NCBI RefSeq assembly: GCF_004214835.1
Contig: NZ_PIQJ01000002.1
Location: 62,001-126,000, forward strand
Source of the DNA: Pseudidiomarina tainanensis
Lineage (GTDB): Bacteria > Pseudomonadota > Gammaproteobacteria > Enterobacterales > Alteromonadaceae
Direction of reading: 5' to 3'
Length of the DNA: 64,000 bases
Shown here: positions 8,616 to 16,604 of the stretch, piece by piece
How the letters are laid out: each line of letters begins with the position of its first letter
How positions within the stretch are numbered: the first letter of the stretch is position 1
Program-made: the position numbers and the translations under genes
The notes under the pieces: model-generated
The model's input: the letters and a program-made list of their open reading frames with translations, nothing else
Databases searched by the model: none
Told to the model about the DNA's origin: nothing

Positions 8616-10295
8616 ATGAAGAATCCGCTGTATATTCCTTATGCAGGCCCTAATTTGCTTGAAACGCCGCTACTCAATAAAGGTAGCGCGTTCACTCGAG
8701 AAGAGCGAGCAGCATTTAATCTGACCGGTTTATTACCGCCACGGTATGAAACCATCGAAGAACAAGTAAAACGCTGTTACATGCAGTATTCAAGCTTTGA
8801 TACGGCTATCAATAAACATATTTATCTGCGCGCTATTCAAGACAATAACGAAACCTTGTTTTACCGCTTAGTACAGCAGCATCTCGAAGAAATGATGCCA
8901 ATTATCTATACCCCAACTGTAGGGGATGCGTGCGAACAATTCTCTGATATTTATCGCAGTTCACGTGGATTATTTATTTCCTACGAAGACCGCGATCAAA
9001 TGGAAGATATTTTGCGCAATGCGACGAAGCGTAAAGTGAAAGTGATTGTTGTCACCGATGGCGAGCGGATTCTCGGTCTGGGTGACCAAGGTATTGGCGG
9101 CATGGGTATTCCAATCGGTAAGTTAAGCCTTTACACCGCTTGCGGTGGTATTAGCCCAGCTTACACATTGCCAGTGTGTTTAGATGTTGGCACCAATAAC
9201 GAAAAGTTGTTAAACGACCCAATGTATATGGGCGCGCGCCATAAACGTATTGATCAGCGCGAATATAACGCCTTTGTGGATCGCTTTATGAAGGCAGCTA
9301 AACGGCGCTGGCCAGAAGCGATGATTCAGTTTGAAGACTTTGCGCAACCAAATGCGATGCCTTTACTGCGTAAATATCGTGATGAGTACTGTTGCTTTAA
9401 TGATGATATTCAAGGCACCGCGGCGGTTACCGTTGGCACACTTTTGGCCGCTTGCCGGAGCAAAGGCGTGCAGTTGAAAGATCAAAAGGTTGCGTTTGTG
9501 GGCGCTGGTTCTGCTGGTTGCGGTATTGCTGAGCAAATTATTCAACAAATGGTGGCCGAAGGCCTTACCGATACGCAAGCACGTCGCAATATCTACATGG
9601 TTGACCGGTTAGGCTTACTTACGGAGGGCATGAGTGATCTGCGTGATTTTCAGCAAGCTTTAGCACAACCATTAGAAAACCTAAATGATTGGCAACACAG
9701 TGGCGACTATGCGTCACTGTTAGATGTAATGCATTGCGCTAACCCGGGTATTTTGATTGGCGTCTCTGGTCAGCCAGGCCTCTTCACTGAGCAAGTGATT
9801 CGGACGATGCACCAATACACCGAAAAACCAATTATTTTCCCACTCTCAAATCCGTCGCGGCAAATTGAAGCGCACCCGGCGCACGTCATTGAATGGACAG
9901 AGGGTGAAGCCATCATCGCAACAGGTAGTCCATTCGACGCGATTAAATACAAAGGGACTGATTATCCAGTTGCCCAATGCAATAACAGTTATATTTTCCC
10001 GGGCATTGGCTTGGGTGTGATTGCGGTAAAAGCGCGTATTATCTCCGATGAAATGCTGATGGCAGCGAGCAATACCTTGGCTGATGAATCGCCGCGTGTG
10101 CGCGGTACCGGCGATAATCTATTGCCAGGTATCCCCGAGATTGCAGAGCTGAGTAAAAAGATTGCATTTAACGTTGGTAAAGTTGCTCAGCAACAAGGCC
10201 TTGCGCTTGAGGTGAGTGATGAAACCTTACGTGATCGTATTGAAGCAAACTTTTGGCGTCCAGAATATCGTCGTTACAAGCGTGTAAGCATTTAG
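8616..10295 (+). CDS. maeA: NAD-dependent malic enzyme
   Basis: A 559-residue cytoplasmic enzyme converting malate to pyruvate, CO2 and NADH (E. coli MaeA/SfcA has 565). Signatures: the malic N-terminal domain with [32 protein letters not shown], the metal-binding segment [28 protein letters not shown], a nucleotide loop [14 protein letters not shown], and [15 protein letters not shown]. The length and NAD-type domain order separate it from the MaeB class, which carries a phosphotransacetylase domain. The start ATG at 8616 is preceded by GAGGAG. The exported protein starting at 10362 follows with no clear terminator between them. Confidence 0.96.
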   Translation: MKNPLYIPYAGPNLLETPLLNKGSAFTREERAAFNLTGLLPPRYETIEEQVKRCYMQYSSFDTAINKHIYLRAIQDNNETLFYRLVQQHLEEMMPIIYTPTVGDACEQFSDIYRSSRGLFISYEDRDQMEDILRNATKRKVKVIVVTDGERILGLGDQGIGGMGIPIGKLSLYTACGGISPAYTLPVCLDVGTNNEKLLNDPMYMGARHKRIDQREYNAFVDRFMKAAKRRWPEAMIQFEDFAQPNAMPLLRKYRDEYCCFNDDIQGTAAVTVGTLLAACRSKGVQLKDQKVAFVGAGSAGCGIAEQIIQQMVAEGLTDTQARRNIYMVDRLGLLTEGMSDLRDFQQALAQPLENLNDWQHSGDYASLLDVMHCANPGILIGVSGQPGLFTEQVIRTMHQYTEKPIIFPLSNPSRQIEAHPAHVIEWTEGEAIIATGSPFDAIKYKGTDYPVAQCNNSYIFPGIGLGVIAVKARIISDEMLMAASNTLADESPRVRGTGDNLLPGIPEIAELSKKIAFNVGKVAQQQGLALEVSDETLRDRIEANFWRPEYRRYKRVSI

Positions 10296-10361
10296 TCAAA
10301 GTCACTGGCGATTCGACCTATTTCCTTGTATGTTCAATACATAGCGACGCAAGGAGGTCGA

Positions 10362-11321
10362 ATGCGCTGGGTGATTATGAGCCTGATATTGCTGTTGGTA
10401 TCACCAACCGTTCAGGGTCAATCAAAAGAGACGGAAAAGCCCACCGACGAAGATAAACCAATGATCGATTCGTTTCGGGAGGGTTTAACAAGCTCAGTGA
10501 ATGCCACTGCGGCGTGGCTCGACTCTTTTTTTGCCGATGAGATAGATCCTGATGCCTATGATACAGCTTCAGGTAGTCTCCGCGTCACTCCTGAATGGGA
10601 TGAATATGGCGGATTTAAGCTGGATTCAAGCTTCCGTGCAACCGTCGTTTTCCCGCAAGCTGAAAGAAAATTCTCTGCCATAATCGGTCGTGGCGACTTC
10701 GACGATTTTATTAATGATACGCAACAATCCCGCCCCTCTGTCATTCGACGCGATCAATCTGATGAGGAATGGATGCTGGGCTTAGGATTTGACCCGCAAG
10801 TTAGTAACAACCACAATTTATCATTTGGCGCTGGTATTCGCGGCGGTTTAGCACTCGACCCCTACTTTCGAGTGCGATATAAATATGAGTCGATCATCGG
10901 CGAAAATGTAGAATTTTTCACACAAAGTGTTGGATTTTGGCGCGACAGCGATGGCTTTGGTGTGGCACAAACATTTGCGTTTGATGCTGCGCTTTCAGAT
11001 AACTGGTTTTCTAAAAGTTGGGTTAAAGGAACCTTTGCAGAGCGTACAGAAGGCGTGCGCTGGCATGCCTCGCAGAAAATTTATTATATGTATCACTTTG
11101 AGCGAGCCATTGCCGGTGAAGTATGGTGGTACGGCGAAACCGAGCTTGCGGTACCGATGCAAGACTACGGCATACGCGCACTGCATCGGAGTCGATTCAA
11201 ACGCGAGTGGTTATTCTTAGAAGGCTGGGTTGGTTTGCATTGGCCTCGTGAAACCGTTGAGGAACAACGCAAACCGAGATGGATGGTTGGTTTAGAATTA
11301 GAGCTTCTCTTTGGCAAGTAG
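10362..11321 (+). CDS. Exported protein of unknown function, possibly an outer-membrane barrel
   Basis: I do not recognise this family. About 319 residues from the ATG at 10362, which has GGAGG 4 nt upstream; the longer in-frame TTG start at 10326 is unlikely. A signal peptide (MRWVIMSLILLLVSPTVQG) leads to a charged, helical segment (20-60), then about 250 residues of alternating, aromatic-rich strands (FKLDSSFRATVVF, LSFGAGIRGGLALDPYFRVR, EGWVGLHWP, WMVGLELELLFGK). That pattern suggests a beta-barrel or beta-rich envelope protein; this is inference. It sits 66 nt after maeA on the same strand and nearly touches the convergent Nramp-like gene. Confidence 0.7.
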   Translation: MRWVIMSLILLLVSPTVQGQSKETEKPTDEDKPMIDSFREGLTSSVNATAAWLDSFFADEIDPDAYDTASGSLRVTPEWDEYGGFKLDSSFRATVVFPQAERKFSAIIGRGDFDDFINDTQQSRPSVIRRDQSDEEWMLGLGFDPQVSNNHNLSFGAGIRGGLALDPYFRVRYKYESIIGENVEFFTQSVGFWRDSDGFGVAQTFAFDAALSDNWFSKSWVKGTFAERTEGVRWHASQKIYYMYHFERAIAGEVWWYGETELAVPMQDYGIRALHRSRFKREWLFLEGWVGLHWPRETVEEQRKPRWMVGLELELLFGK

Positions 11322-11323
11322 AA

Positions 11324-12532
11324 CTATAGCCAACCAAATGCCGCTGCAATACTTCGCATTCCTAACCCTGTCGCAATAAAGCAAACGATTATGCCTAAGA
11401 TATTTTGCGCTCGTGAATTACGATGTAATCCTAGCCGCGGTTGATTACAGACCCAGACCAAAAATATCGCAACAAAAGGCAACAGTAGGCCGTTGGCAAC
11501 TTGCGCAAACAATATCACTTCAATGGGCTTTAATCCTAATGACGCAACCAAAATACCAATGGTCAAAATGGAGCCCCAAATCGCACGAAACTTTTTATCC
11601 TTGAGATTATTGGCATAACCTAGCACTCCACTTAAGGCGTATGCTGAGGCCAACGGTGCAGTCAATGATGACGAAAGACCAGCAGCGAATAAGCCGAGCG
11701 CCATAAAGGTTGTCGCCGCATCGCCAAATAACGGTTGCAGTGCTTGGCCTAAATCGGCAGCACCCTCGATTGTTAACGCTTTGCCAAAAAATGCTGACGC
11801 CGCTGTAGCAACAATCGCCAACGAAATAAGACCACCGAGCGGAATCGAGATATAAATATCCTGCCGCGCTTCATTGAGCTGATCCGCAGAGCGCCATTTT
11901 TCTGCACAGCTAGAAGCATGGAGAAATAAATTATAAGGCACCACGGTAGTCCCAATAAGCGCCACAACCATCAAAATGCTTCCGGTTGGCACTGATGGAA
12001 TCAGCAAGCCCGCCACTAATGCAAACCAATCCGGCTGGGTTAAAATAAATGTTGCGAGAAATGCAACGCTCATCAATAGCACCAGAGCGATTAATACCTT
12101 TTCGACCAACTTATAACTGCCCTGCCATAAAATAAAGCCAGCTAAGGCGCCAAGAATAACGGGTATATATTGGCCATCGAACGGCACTAAGTCGGCGAGC
12201 CCCATCCGGGCCCCACTAATATTACCGCCCTGATAAACGCTATTCCCAATAATTACGGCGGCGAAAATAAGTAACACGACGACTTTCCGTAACCCTGGCT
12301 GTTGAATCGCTGCACGAATATTCTCGCCCAACCCTTGTTGGGTCACAACGCCGAGGCGCGCCGACATTTCCTGCAAAATCATCGTCGCCAGCACGGAGAA
12401 AACGAGTGCCCACATCAGCGCGTAACCATAGTTGGCGCCAGCTAATGAAGCCGTTACCACAGTTCCTGGACCAATAAACGCTGCGGCAACCAATGCGGCC
12501 GGCCCCATACTTAAACGTCGCTGTTTTGTCAT
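11324..12532 (-). CDS. Nramp-family metal-transporter-like protein with altered metal site
   Basis: A 402-residue polytopic inner-membrane protein of the Nramp fold, with about 11 hydrophobic segments. The Nramp layout is clear: MGPAALVAAAFIGPGTVVTA (TM1), ANYGYALMWAL, ILQEMSARLGVVTQQGLGE (intracellular loop of the family), and GTTVVPYNLFLHASSCAEKW (TM6). Oddity: the TM1 DPGN motif reads GPGT and the TM6 MPH motif reads VPY, so the Asp, Asn, Met and His of canonical Mn/Fe carriers are all replaced. It may carry another cation or act differently. The gene diverges from ogt. Confidence 0.85.
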   Translation of the reverse strand: MTKQRRLSMGPAALVAAAFIGPGTVVTASLAGANYGYALMWALVFSVLATMILQEMSARLGVVTQQGLGENIRAAIQQPGLRKVVVLLIFAAVIIGNSVYQGGNISGARMGLADLVPFDGQYIPVILGALAGFILWQGSYKLVEKVLIALVLLMSVAFLATFILTQPDWFALVAGLLIPSVPTGSILMVVALIGTTVVPYNLFLHASSCAEKWRSADQLNEARQDIYISIPLGGLISLAIVATAASAFFGKALTIEGAADLGQALQPLFGDAATTFMALGLFAAGLSSSLTAPLASAYALSGVLGYANNLKDKKFRAIWGSILTIGILVASLGLKPIEVILFAQVANGLLLPFVAIFLVWVCNQPRLGLHRNSRAQNILGIIVCFIATGLGMRSIAAAFGWL

Positions 12533-12656
12533 TCTTTACCCATTTTTGGTTATTGTTATTATCGTATTTTCCTGGTCTTTTGCAGTTCCCAGTTGGCAGC
12601 GTTGTGAGTAGCATGCTAAATAATAATAACAGCCCAGGACACACTTTAGGATAGTC

Positions 12657-13115
12657 ATGTATCAAGACAGTTTTGAAAGCCCCATCGGCCCCGTCACTAT
12701 TAGTAGTCAAGACGGTGAGTCTATCTGTGAAATTGCGTTTGCGGAACCGGACGGTTACCCATCCTGTAATGTCACCAGCATAGGTAAGCAGCAACTGATT
12801 GAGTATTTTAATCGCCAACGGCAACAGTTCGATTTACCGTTAACACCCGCAGGCACTGAGTTTCAACAGCGAGTTTGGAAGCAATTAGCAACACTCGAGT
12901 ATGGGCAATTAGCTAGCTACAAAGATATCGCGGTGGCTATTGGTAACCCGAAGGGTAATCGCGCAGTCGGCATGGCGAATGGTCGTAATCCTATCGCAAT
13001 TGTCGTTCCGTGCCATCGGGTTATTGGCGCCGATGGAAGTATCACCGGCTACACCGGTGGTATTGAGAAAAAGGCGTTCTTACTCCGCCATGAAGGAGCG
13101 GCATTTTTTGATTAA
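12657..13115 (+). CDS. ogt: Methylated-DNA--protein-cysteine S-methyltransferase (Ogt type)
   Basis: A 152-residue suicide DNA-repair protein that removes O6-methyl groups from guanine. The C-terminal domain is complete: FQQRVWKQLATLEYGQLASY, IAVAIGNPKGNRAVGMANG with the arginine finger and recognition-helix region, and IVVPCHRVIGADGSITGYTGG with acceptor Cys119. The N-terminal domain is short, as in Ogt, and there is no Ada-type AraC or zinc domain. It starts at 12657, 124 nt from the divergent Nramp-like gene. It is convergent with the regulator gene, with one base between the stops. Confidence 0.93.
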   Translation: MYQDSFESPIGPVTISSQDGESICEIAFAEPDGYPSCNVTSIGKQQLIEYFNRQRQQFDLPLTPAGTEFQQRVWKQLATLEYGQLASYKDIAVAIGNPKGNRAVGMANGRNPIAIVVPCHRVIGADGSITGYTGGIEKKAFLLRHEGAAFFD

Positions 13116-13116
13116 T

Positions 13117-13659
13117 TTAACTTTTGCCGTTGTAACTTGAAAACATCCGCGCGACGTGCGTCTCAATTTCGTTACGCAACGACATCGGTTCAAGCACTTC
13201 GATATGTTCGCCGCAGCTCAAAATCCATGCGACGAGATCTTTGCTGACGGGCTGTACAAAGGTAAGAAAAAAGCTCAGCCCATTGCGTTCAATATGTTGT
13301 TCTGGATGCAGTGGATTGTTCGTCACTAGATTCAGCAACCCATTCGTACATTTTAGTTTTATACGCGCCAGGACACCGTGAGTATTACTATCTGGCAAAT
13401 TAGGGAATGGTAAGTGCGGCGCAGTTTTCGCCAAACTCCAGCCAAATGGTCTTGAGCGGTCATCAGCAATTAGAGGAAAGACTTCTGATAATTCATTCAA
13501 ATTTCTCTGAATGGTACGGACGCTAACGTCCACGCCGTGTTCTGAAAGCCTTTTCCTTAACGATTGCACATCCACTTTTTGCGGTTCACGCGGAATATGT
13601 TGAAGTAGCATTAAATATCGTAAAACACTTTGCACTGACGAGCTCCTTGTCTTTGGCAC
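13117..13659 (-). CDS. WYL-family transcriptional regulator lacking the WYL domain
   Basis: A 180-residue protein. Residues 1-75 form an N-terminal winged helix of the DeoR/WYL-regulator type (VLRYLMLLQHIPREPQ, VSVRTIQRNLNELSEVFPLI, FGWSL). Residues about 95-175 look like the C-terminal WCX domain of such regulators (VLARIKLKCTNGLL, HPEQHIE, LVAWILSCGEHIEVLEP, LRNEIETHVARMF). The WYL ligand-binding domain that normally sits between them, about 70-100 residues, is absent, so the protein is near half the usual 310-330. There is no frameshift sign; the frame is open throughout. It may be a natural short form or an old internal deletion. The target is unknown. Confidence 0.72.
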   Translation of the reverse strand: MPKTRSSSVQSVLRYLMLLQHIPREPQKVDVQSLRKRLSEHGVDVSVRTIQRNLNELSEVFPLIADDRSRPFGWSLAKTAPHLPFPNLPDSNTHGVLARIKLKCTNGLLNLVTNNPLHPEQHIERNGLSFFLTFVQPVSKDLVAWILSCGEHIEVLEPMSLRNEIETHVARMFSSYNGKS

Positions 13660-13835
13660 TATATGACATCCATCATACCCCGAGTATGCGTCAGGATCTG
13701 TCGCACCAGTTACATTTTTGTAAAACTACAGCAAAACCAACCTATACCACATTGTATATAAGTCGAATAAGCGCTTTACTTAGCATCGCTGGCTAACCAG
13801 ACTAGCCTTCGCAAAATGCCTGATAGGAGGTTTAA

Positions 13836-14102
13836 ATGATTCGATTTGCACTCATGATGTTGCTCGCATTAAGCGTTGTGAACGTTGCGACAGCACAAGA
13901 TCAAAATGCACAAAAAGGTCAGCAAACAGCTGAAGAAGCGAAAGATAAGGCTGATAAAGCTCAAGCTGAACGAGAAGCCTTACGCGCTCAAATGAAGGCT
14001 GAAAAAGAAGCCCTACAAAAAGAGCGTAATGAACAAAGCGACAAGCTTAAAGCTAAGAAAAAGAAGAAAGATGATAATGGTGATAATGGCGATAACCGCT
14101 AA
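13836..14102 (+). CDS. Small secreted Lys/Glu-rich coiled-coil protein
   Basis: An 88-residue protein. The ATG is preceded by AGGAGG with a 5-nt gap, a strong site. A clean signal peptide (MIRFALMMLLALSVVNVATA) is followed by about 65 residues made mostly of Lys, Glu, Gln, Asp and Ala with heptad-like spacing, and a tail of Lys runs then DNGDNGDN. I recognise no family and see no cysteines. Location is probably the periplasm. It has its own intrinsic terminator just downstream, so it appears to be a single-gene unit. Codon use and the signal peptide make it a credible gene despite its simple composition. Confidence 0.75.
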   Translation: MIRFALMMLLALSVVNVATAQDQNAQKGQQTAEEAKDKADKAQAEREALRAQMKAEKEALQKERNEQSDKLKAKKKKKDDNGDNGDNR

Positions 14103-14135
14103 GCGTTGATCACCAACGTCAATAATTATCCCCAA

Positions 14136-14161
14136 GGGTCGCTTATAAGCGGCCCTTTTTT
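14136..14161 (+). terminator. Intrinsic terminator after the small secreted coiled-coil gene
   Basis: The arms GGGTCGCTTA and TAAGCGGCCC form a GC-rich stem with one mismatch, followed directly by six T. It begins 34 nt after the stop at 14102 and ends the single-gene unit. Confidence 0.85.
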
Positions 14162-14196
14162 GCTGTGGTAAGGTCTGTTATCACCCAACTGGTGTG

Positions 14197-14202
14197 TATA
14201 AT
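14197..14202 (+). promoter_or_regulatory. Likely -10 element for the MaoC-like gene
   Basis: A perfect TATAAT lies 35 nt after the upstream terminator and 73 nt before the chosen ATG at 14275. The -35 region (around 14174) is weak, so only the -10 is claimed. It overlaps the alternative upstream start codon of the same frame, which supports the downstream start. Confidence 0.4.
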
Positions 14203-14274
14203 AGTTGCCTAATTGTGCTATACATAAACAACGTCGCTGCACATTGCGTAGATATATTTAAGGATGAAGCTGTA

Positions 14275-15168
14275 ATGCAAGTCGAGCAACCGGTTACATT
14301 GCCAAACCTGCCTGGAATGTTTTTTCGCTCATTATTTACTGTCGCGCGAAACGACCAGGAAGAGGCAGAGCCACAAACTTTAGACGCAGAATTTACTGCG
14401 CCTGCATTTTCGGCTACGCAATTAAAGCGGTATCACGAAGCATTTAATGGCTTTGTGAGCGAAGTTCCACTAACGCTCATTTATTGCTTGGCGCAACGCG
14501 TTCATTTGGCTCAAATGCTCGGCGAGCACTTCCCATGGCCAGCGCCTGGTTTAGTTCATGTTAGTAATAGCATTGAGCAACACGAAACCATTGTTGCGGA
14601 TGAAGGTTTTCTCTTAAAAGCTTCCATTCAGTTACCGGCTCGCGGCCCCAAAGTTTCAGCTCGCCGTTTACGTCCGTTATTTCAGGTTGAGTTTTGGCAG
14701 AACGACAAGCACGTCGCTACCTGTGTCAGCGAATATCAGGTGATGCCGAAACAAACCGATAAGCCGCGCCGTAGTAAAGAGAATAAAATAGCGGAACCAC
14801 CAAGCGACGATTGGCAACGCATTGATACATGGAAATTAGCCGGCAAAGTTGCACGTGATTATGCGCGGTTATCGGGCGACTTTAATCCCATTCATTTGCA
14901 TCCGTTGCTATCGCGATGGTTCGGCTTCGACCAGCCGATTATTCATGGCATGTACATGTCAGGTCGCGCTCAAGCTGAAGTTGAGCGCGCCGCCAAACGA
15001 CCTGTGACTAAAATTGACGTCGCTTTTAAACGTCCAGTGCCGTTACCTGCGAAAGTTTCATTATGGCAGCAGCTCGATGACAATAACGACGGCGGTCAAT
15101 ATCAAGTATGCGGCGCTGAAGATCACCTCCAACGCCTTGAGGGTCGTTTTATTTTCGCCAAAGATTAA
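14275..15168 (+). CDS. MaoC-like dehydratase / double hot-dog hydratase
   Basis: About 297 residues from the ATG at 14275; the frame is open 27 codons further, but a TATAAT promoter element lies there. The C-terminal hot-dog domain has the hydratase-2 motif DYARLSGDFNPIHLHPLLSRW with Asp and His in the D-x4-H pattern of R-specific enoyl-CoA hydratases, then FDQPIIHGMYMSGRA. The N-terminal half shows a degenerate second hot-dog (LTLIYCLAQRVHLAQML). Likely substrate is a 2-enoyl or 3-hydroxyacyl thioester; the specific pathway is not shown by neighbours. The stop abuts the stop of the convergent sqr gene with no intervening base. Confidence 0.85.
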   Translation: MQVEQPVTLPNLPGMFFRSLFTVARNDQEEAEPQTLDAEFTAPAFSATQLKRYHEAFNGFVSEVPLTLIYCLAQRVHLAQMLGEHFPWPAPGLVHVSNSIEQHETIVADEGFLLKASIQLPARGPKVSARRLRPLFQVEFWQNDKHVATCVSEYQVMPKQTDKPRRSKENKIAEPPSDDWQRIDTWKLAGKVARDYARLSGDFNPIHLHPLLSRWFGFDQPIIHGMYMSGRAQAEVERAAKRPVTKIDVAFKRPVPLPAKVSLWQQLDDNNDGGQYQVCGAEDHLQRLEGRFIFAKD

Positions 15169-16449
15169 TTACTTCTTCGGCTTTAACCGTTCGACACCCA
15201 TAAAACGCAACGACAACTTTTCGTAAATGGGCTCTGACGTACCACGGCGAATTTTGTACATAAAGTATTTTTCGAATGCGACTTTCGCCCAATGCACCCA
15301 ACGACCGCTACCAGTCCAGTTCCGATTTCGTGGTGGGTTTTGCGGAATAGCTAAAAACGCCGCTCCGGTATTACCCATATCAGCTAAACACAGTGCGCTT
15401 AACGTTGGCTCAACCAACGCATCGGAGCCGGCTTCCATCGCTTCAATATTCGACACAATCGCAGAGGTCATCGACTCAATCATTAATCCGGTTTTCGGTG
15501 CACCTACCGGCACGGGTGTTGCTTCAATCGGGGGAATCGCAACACAAACACCAGCCGCAAAAATATTGGGATACTTAGGTGAGCGTTGATATTTATCGGT
15601 AATCACAAACCCTTTGGGATTACATAGCTCTGCAACTGCAGCAACAGCTGGAGAGCCTTTGAATGGTGGTAAAAACATGGAGTGCTTATAAGCCAATTCG
15701 TGCTGCTTAATGACTTCTCCTGCGTCATTGAGCTCATCAAAGTAGCAGATTCCATCAGCTAGTTTTGTCACTTTGGCATTACAAATCCACTTGATACCAT
15801 GCTCTCGGAATTTATGCTCCATTAAGCCTTTTGAGTCGCCAACACCACCTAGGCCCATGTGGCCAATATACGGCTCTGGAGTAACAAAGGTAATCGGAAC
15901 TTGATCACGAATTTTCTTTTTACGCAGCTCATATTCGAGCGATAGCACATATTCATAGGCTGGACCGAAACAACTTGCTCCAGGCAATGCGCCAATAATT
16001 ACAGGGCCGGGGTTTTCGCATAACTGCTGATAATCGTGAAACGATGTTACGGCGTGGTCAACAGTACAAATCGACTGTGAGCCTCCGGCCTCAGGACCTG
16101 CTCCAGAAACCGCAGCAAAGTCTAATTTTGGTCCAGTACACAAAACTAAATAGTCATAGGCCATTTCATGACCGTCGTTAAGAACCAAAGTATTTTGAGT
16201 CGCTTTAATTTCTTTTACACCAGAGGGGGAAAATGCAATATCGCGCTTACTAAAGAAGTCGCCAATAGGCATCACCACATCGTCACGCTTGCGCGTACCT
16301 AAAGCAACCCATGGATTCGAAGGGACAAAGTTAAATTCTGCGCCTTCACCAATAACAGTAATTTTAGAATGCTTGCCTAATTTCTCGCGCAGTTCAAATG
16401 CGACAGAAACACCACCTAAGCCTGCACCAACAACAGCCACATGAGTCAT
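15169..16449 (-). CDS. sqr: Sulfide:quinone oxidoreductase, type I
   Basis: A 426-residue membrane-associated flavoprotein that oxidises sulfide to polysulfide or sulfane sulfur and reduces quinone. An FAD-binding GAGLGGVSVAFEL opens the protein. The three cysteines expected in type I SQR are at C128 (SICTVDHA), C160 (GASCFGPAYEYVLSLEYEL) and C354 (ALCLADMGNTGAAF), close to the numbering of the Acidithiobacillus enzyme. IPPIEATPVPVGAPKTGLMI and the C-terminal amphipathic GRWVHWAKVAFEKYFMYKI segment that seats it on the membrane are also present. No persulfide dioxygenase or rhodanese gene is adjacent, so it probably serves sulfide detoxification or energy gain as a lone unit. Confidence 0.93.
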   Translation of the reverse strand: MTHVAVVGAGLGGVSVAFELREKLGKHSKITVIGEGAEFNFVPSNPWVALGTRKRDDVVMPIGDFFSKRDIAFSPSGVKEIKATQNTLVLNDGHEMAYDYLVLCTGPKLDFAAVSGAGPEAGGSQSICTVDHAVTSFHDYQQLCENPGPVIIGALPGASCFGPAYEYVLSLEYELRKKKIRDQVPITFVTPEPYIGHMGLGGVGDSKGLMEHKFREHGIKWICNAKVTKLADGICYFDELNDAGEVIKQHELAYKHSMFLPPFKGSPAVAAVAELCNPKGFVITDKYQRSPKYPNIFAAGVCVAIPPIEATPVPVGAPKTGLMIESMTSAIVSNIEAMEAGSDALVEPTLSALCLADMGNTGAAFLAIPQNPPRNRNWTGSGRWVHWAKVAFEKYFMYKIRRGTSEPIYEKLSLRFMGVERLKPKK

Positions 16450-16554
16450 GATTTAACGTCCTTTTTGTACACTATTTATACTATGACTATGTGCAATAGT
16501 TTGTATTTCGTCAATAGCTAAAATAAAAAACATACAAATAAACTGGCAATAAAA

Positions 16555-16586
16555 AAGGGCAGTTGAGAATTTTCAACTGCCCTTTC
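16555..16586 (-). terminator. Strong intrinsic terminator of the acylase gene
   Basis: A perfect 13-bp stem (AAAGGGCAGTTGA with TCAACTGCCCTTT) and a 6-nt loop. Read on the minus strand it ends in a run of six T. It lies 19 nt past the acylase stop at 16605 and separates that gene from the sqr promoter. Confidence 0.9.
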
Positions 16587-16604
16587 GGTCTTCCGTAATA
16601 GTGA

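Noticed and set aside
12240-12824. A 194-codon open frame on the minus strand spanning the Nramp-like and ogt starts
   Set aside because: It overlaps two well-supported genes in another frame, has no recognisable domain and no ribosome-binding site.
14194-14274. N-terminal extension of the MaoC-like protein
   Set aside because: The extension covers a perfect TATAAT element and the ATG at 14275 is a better start.
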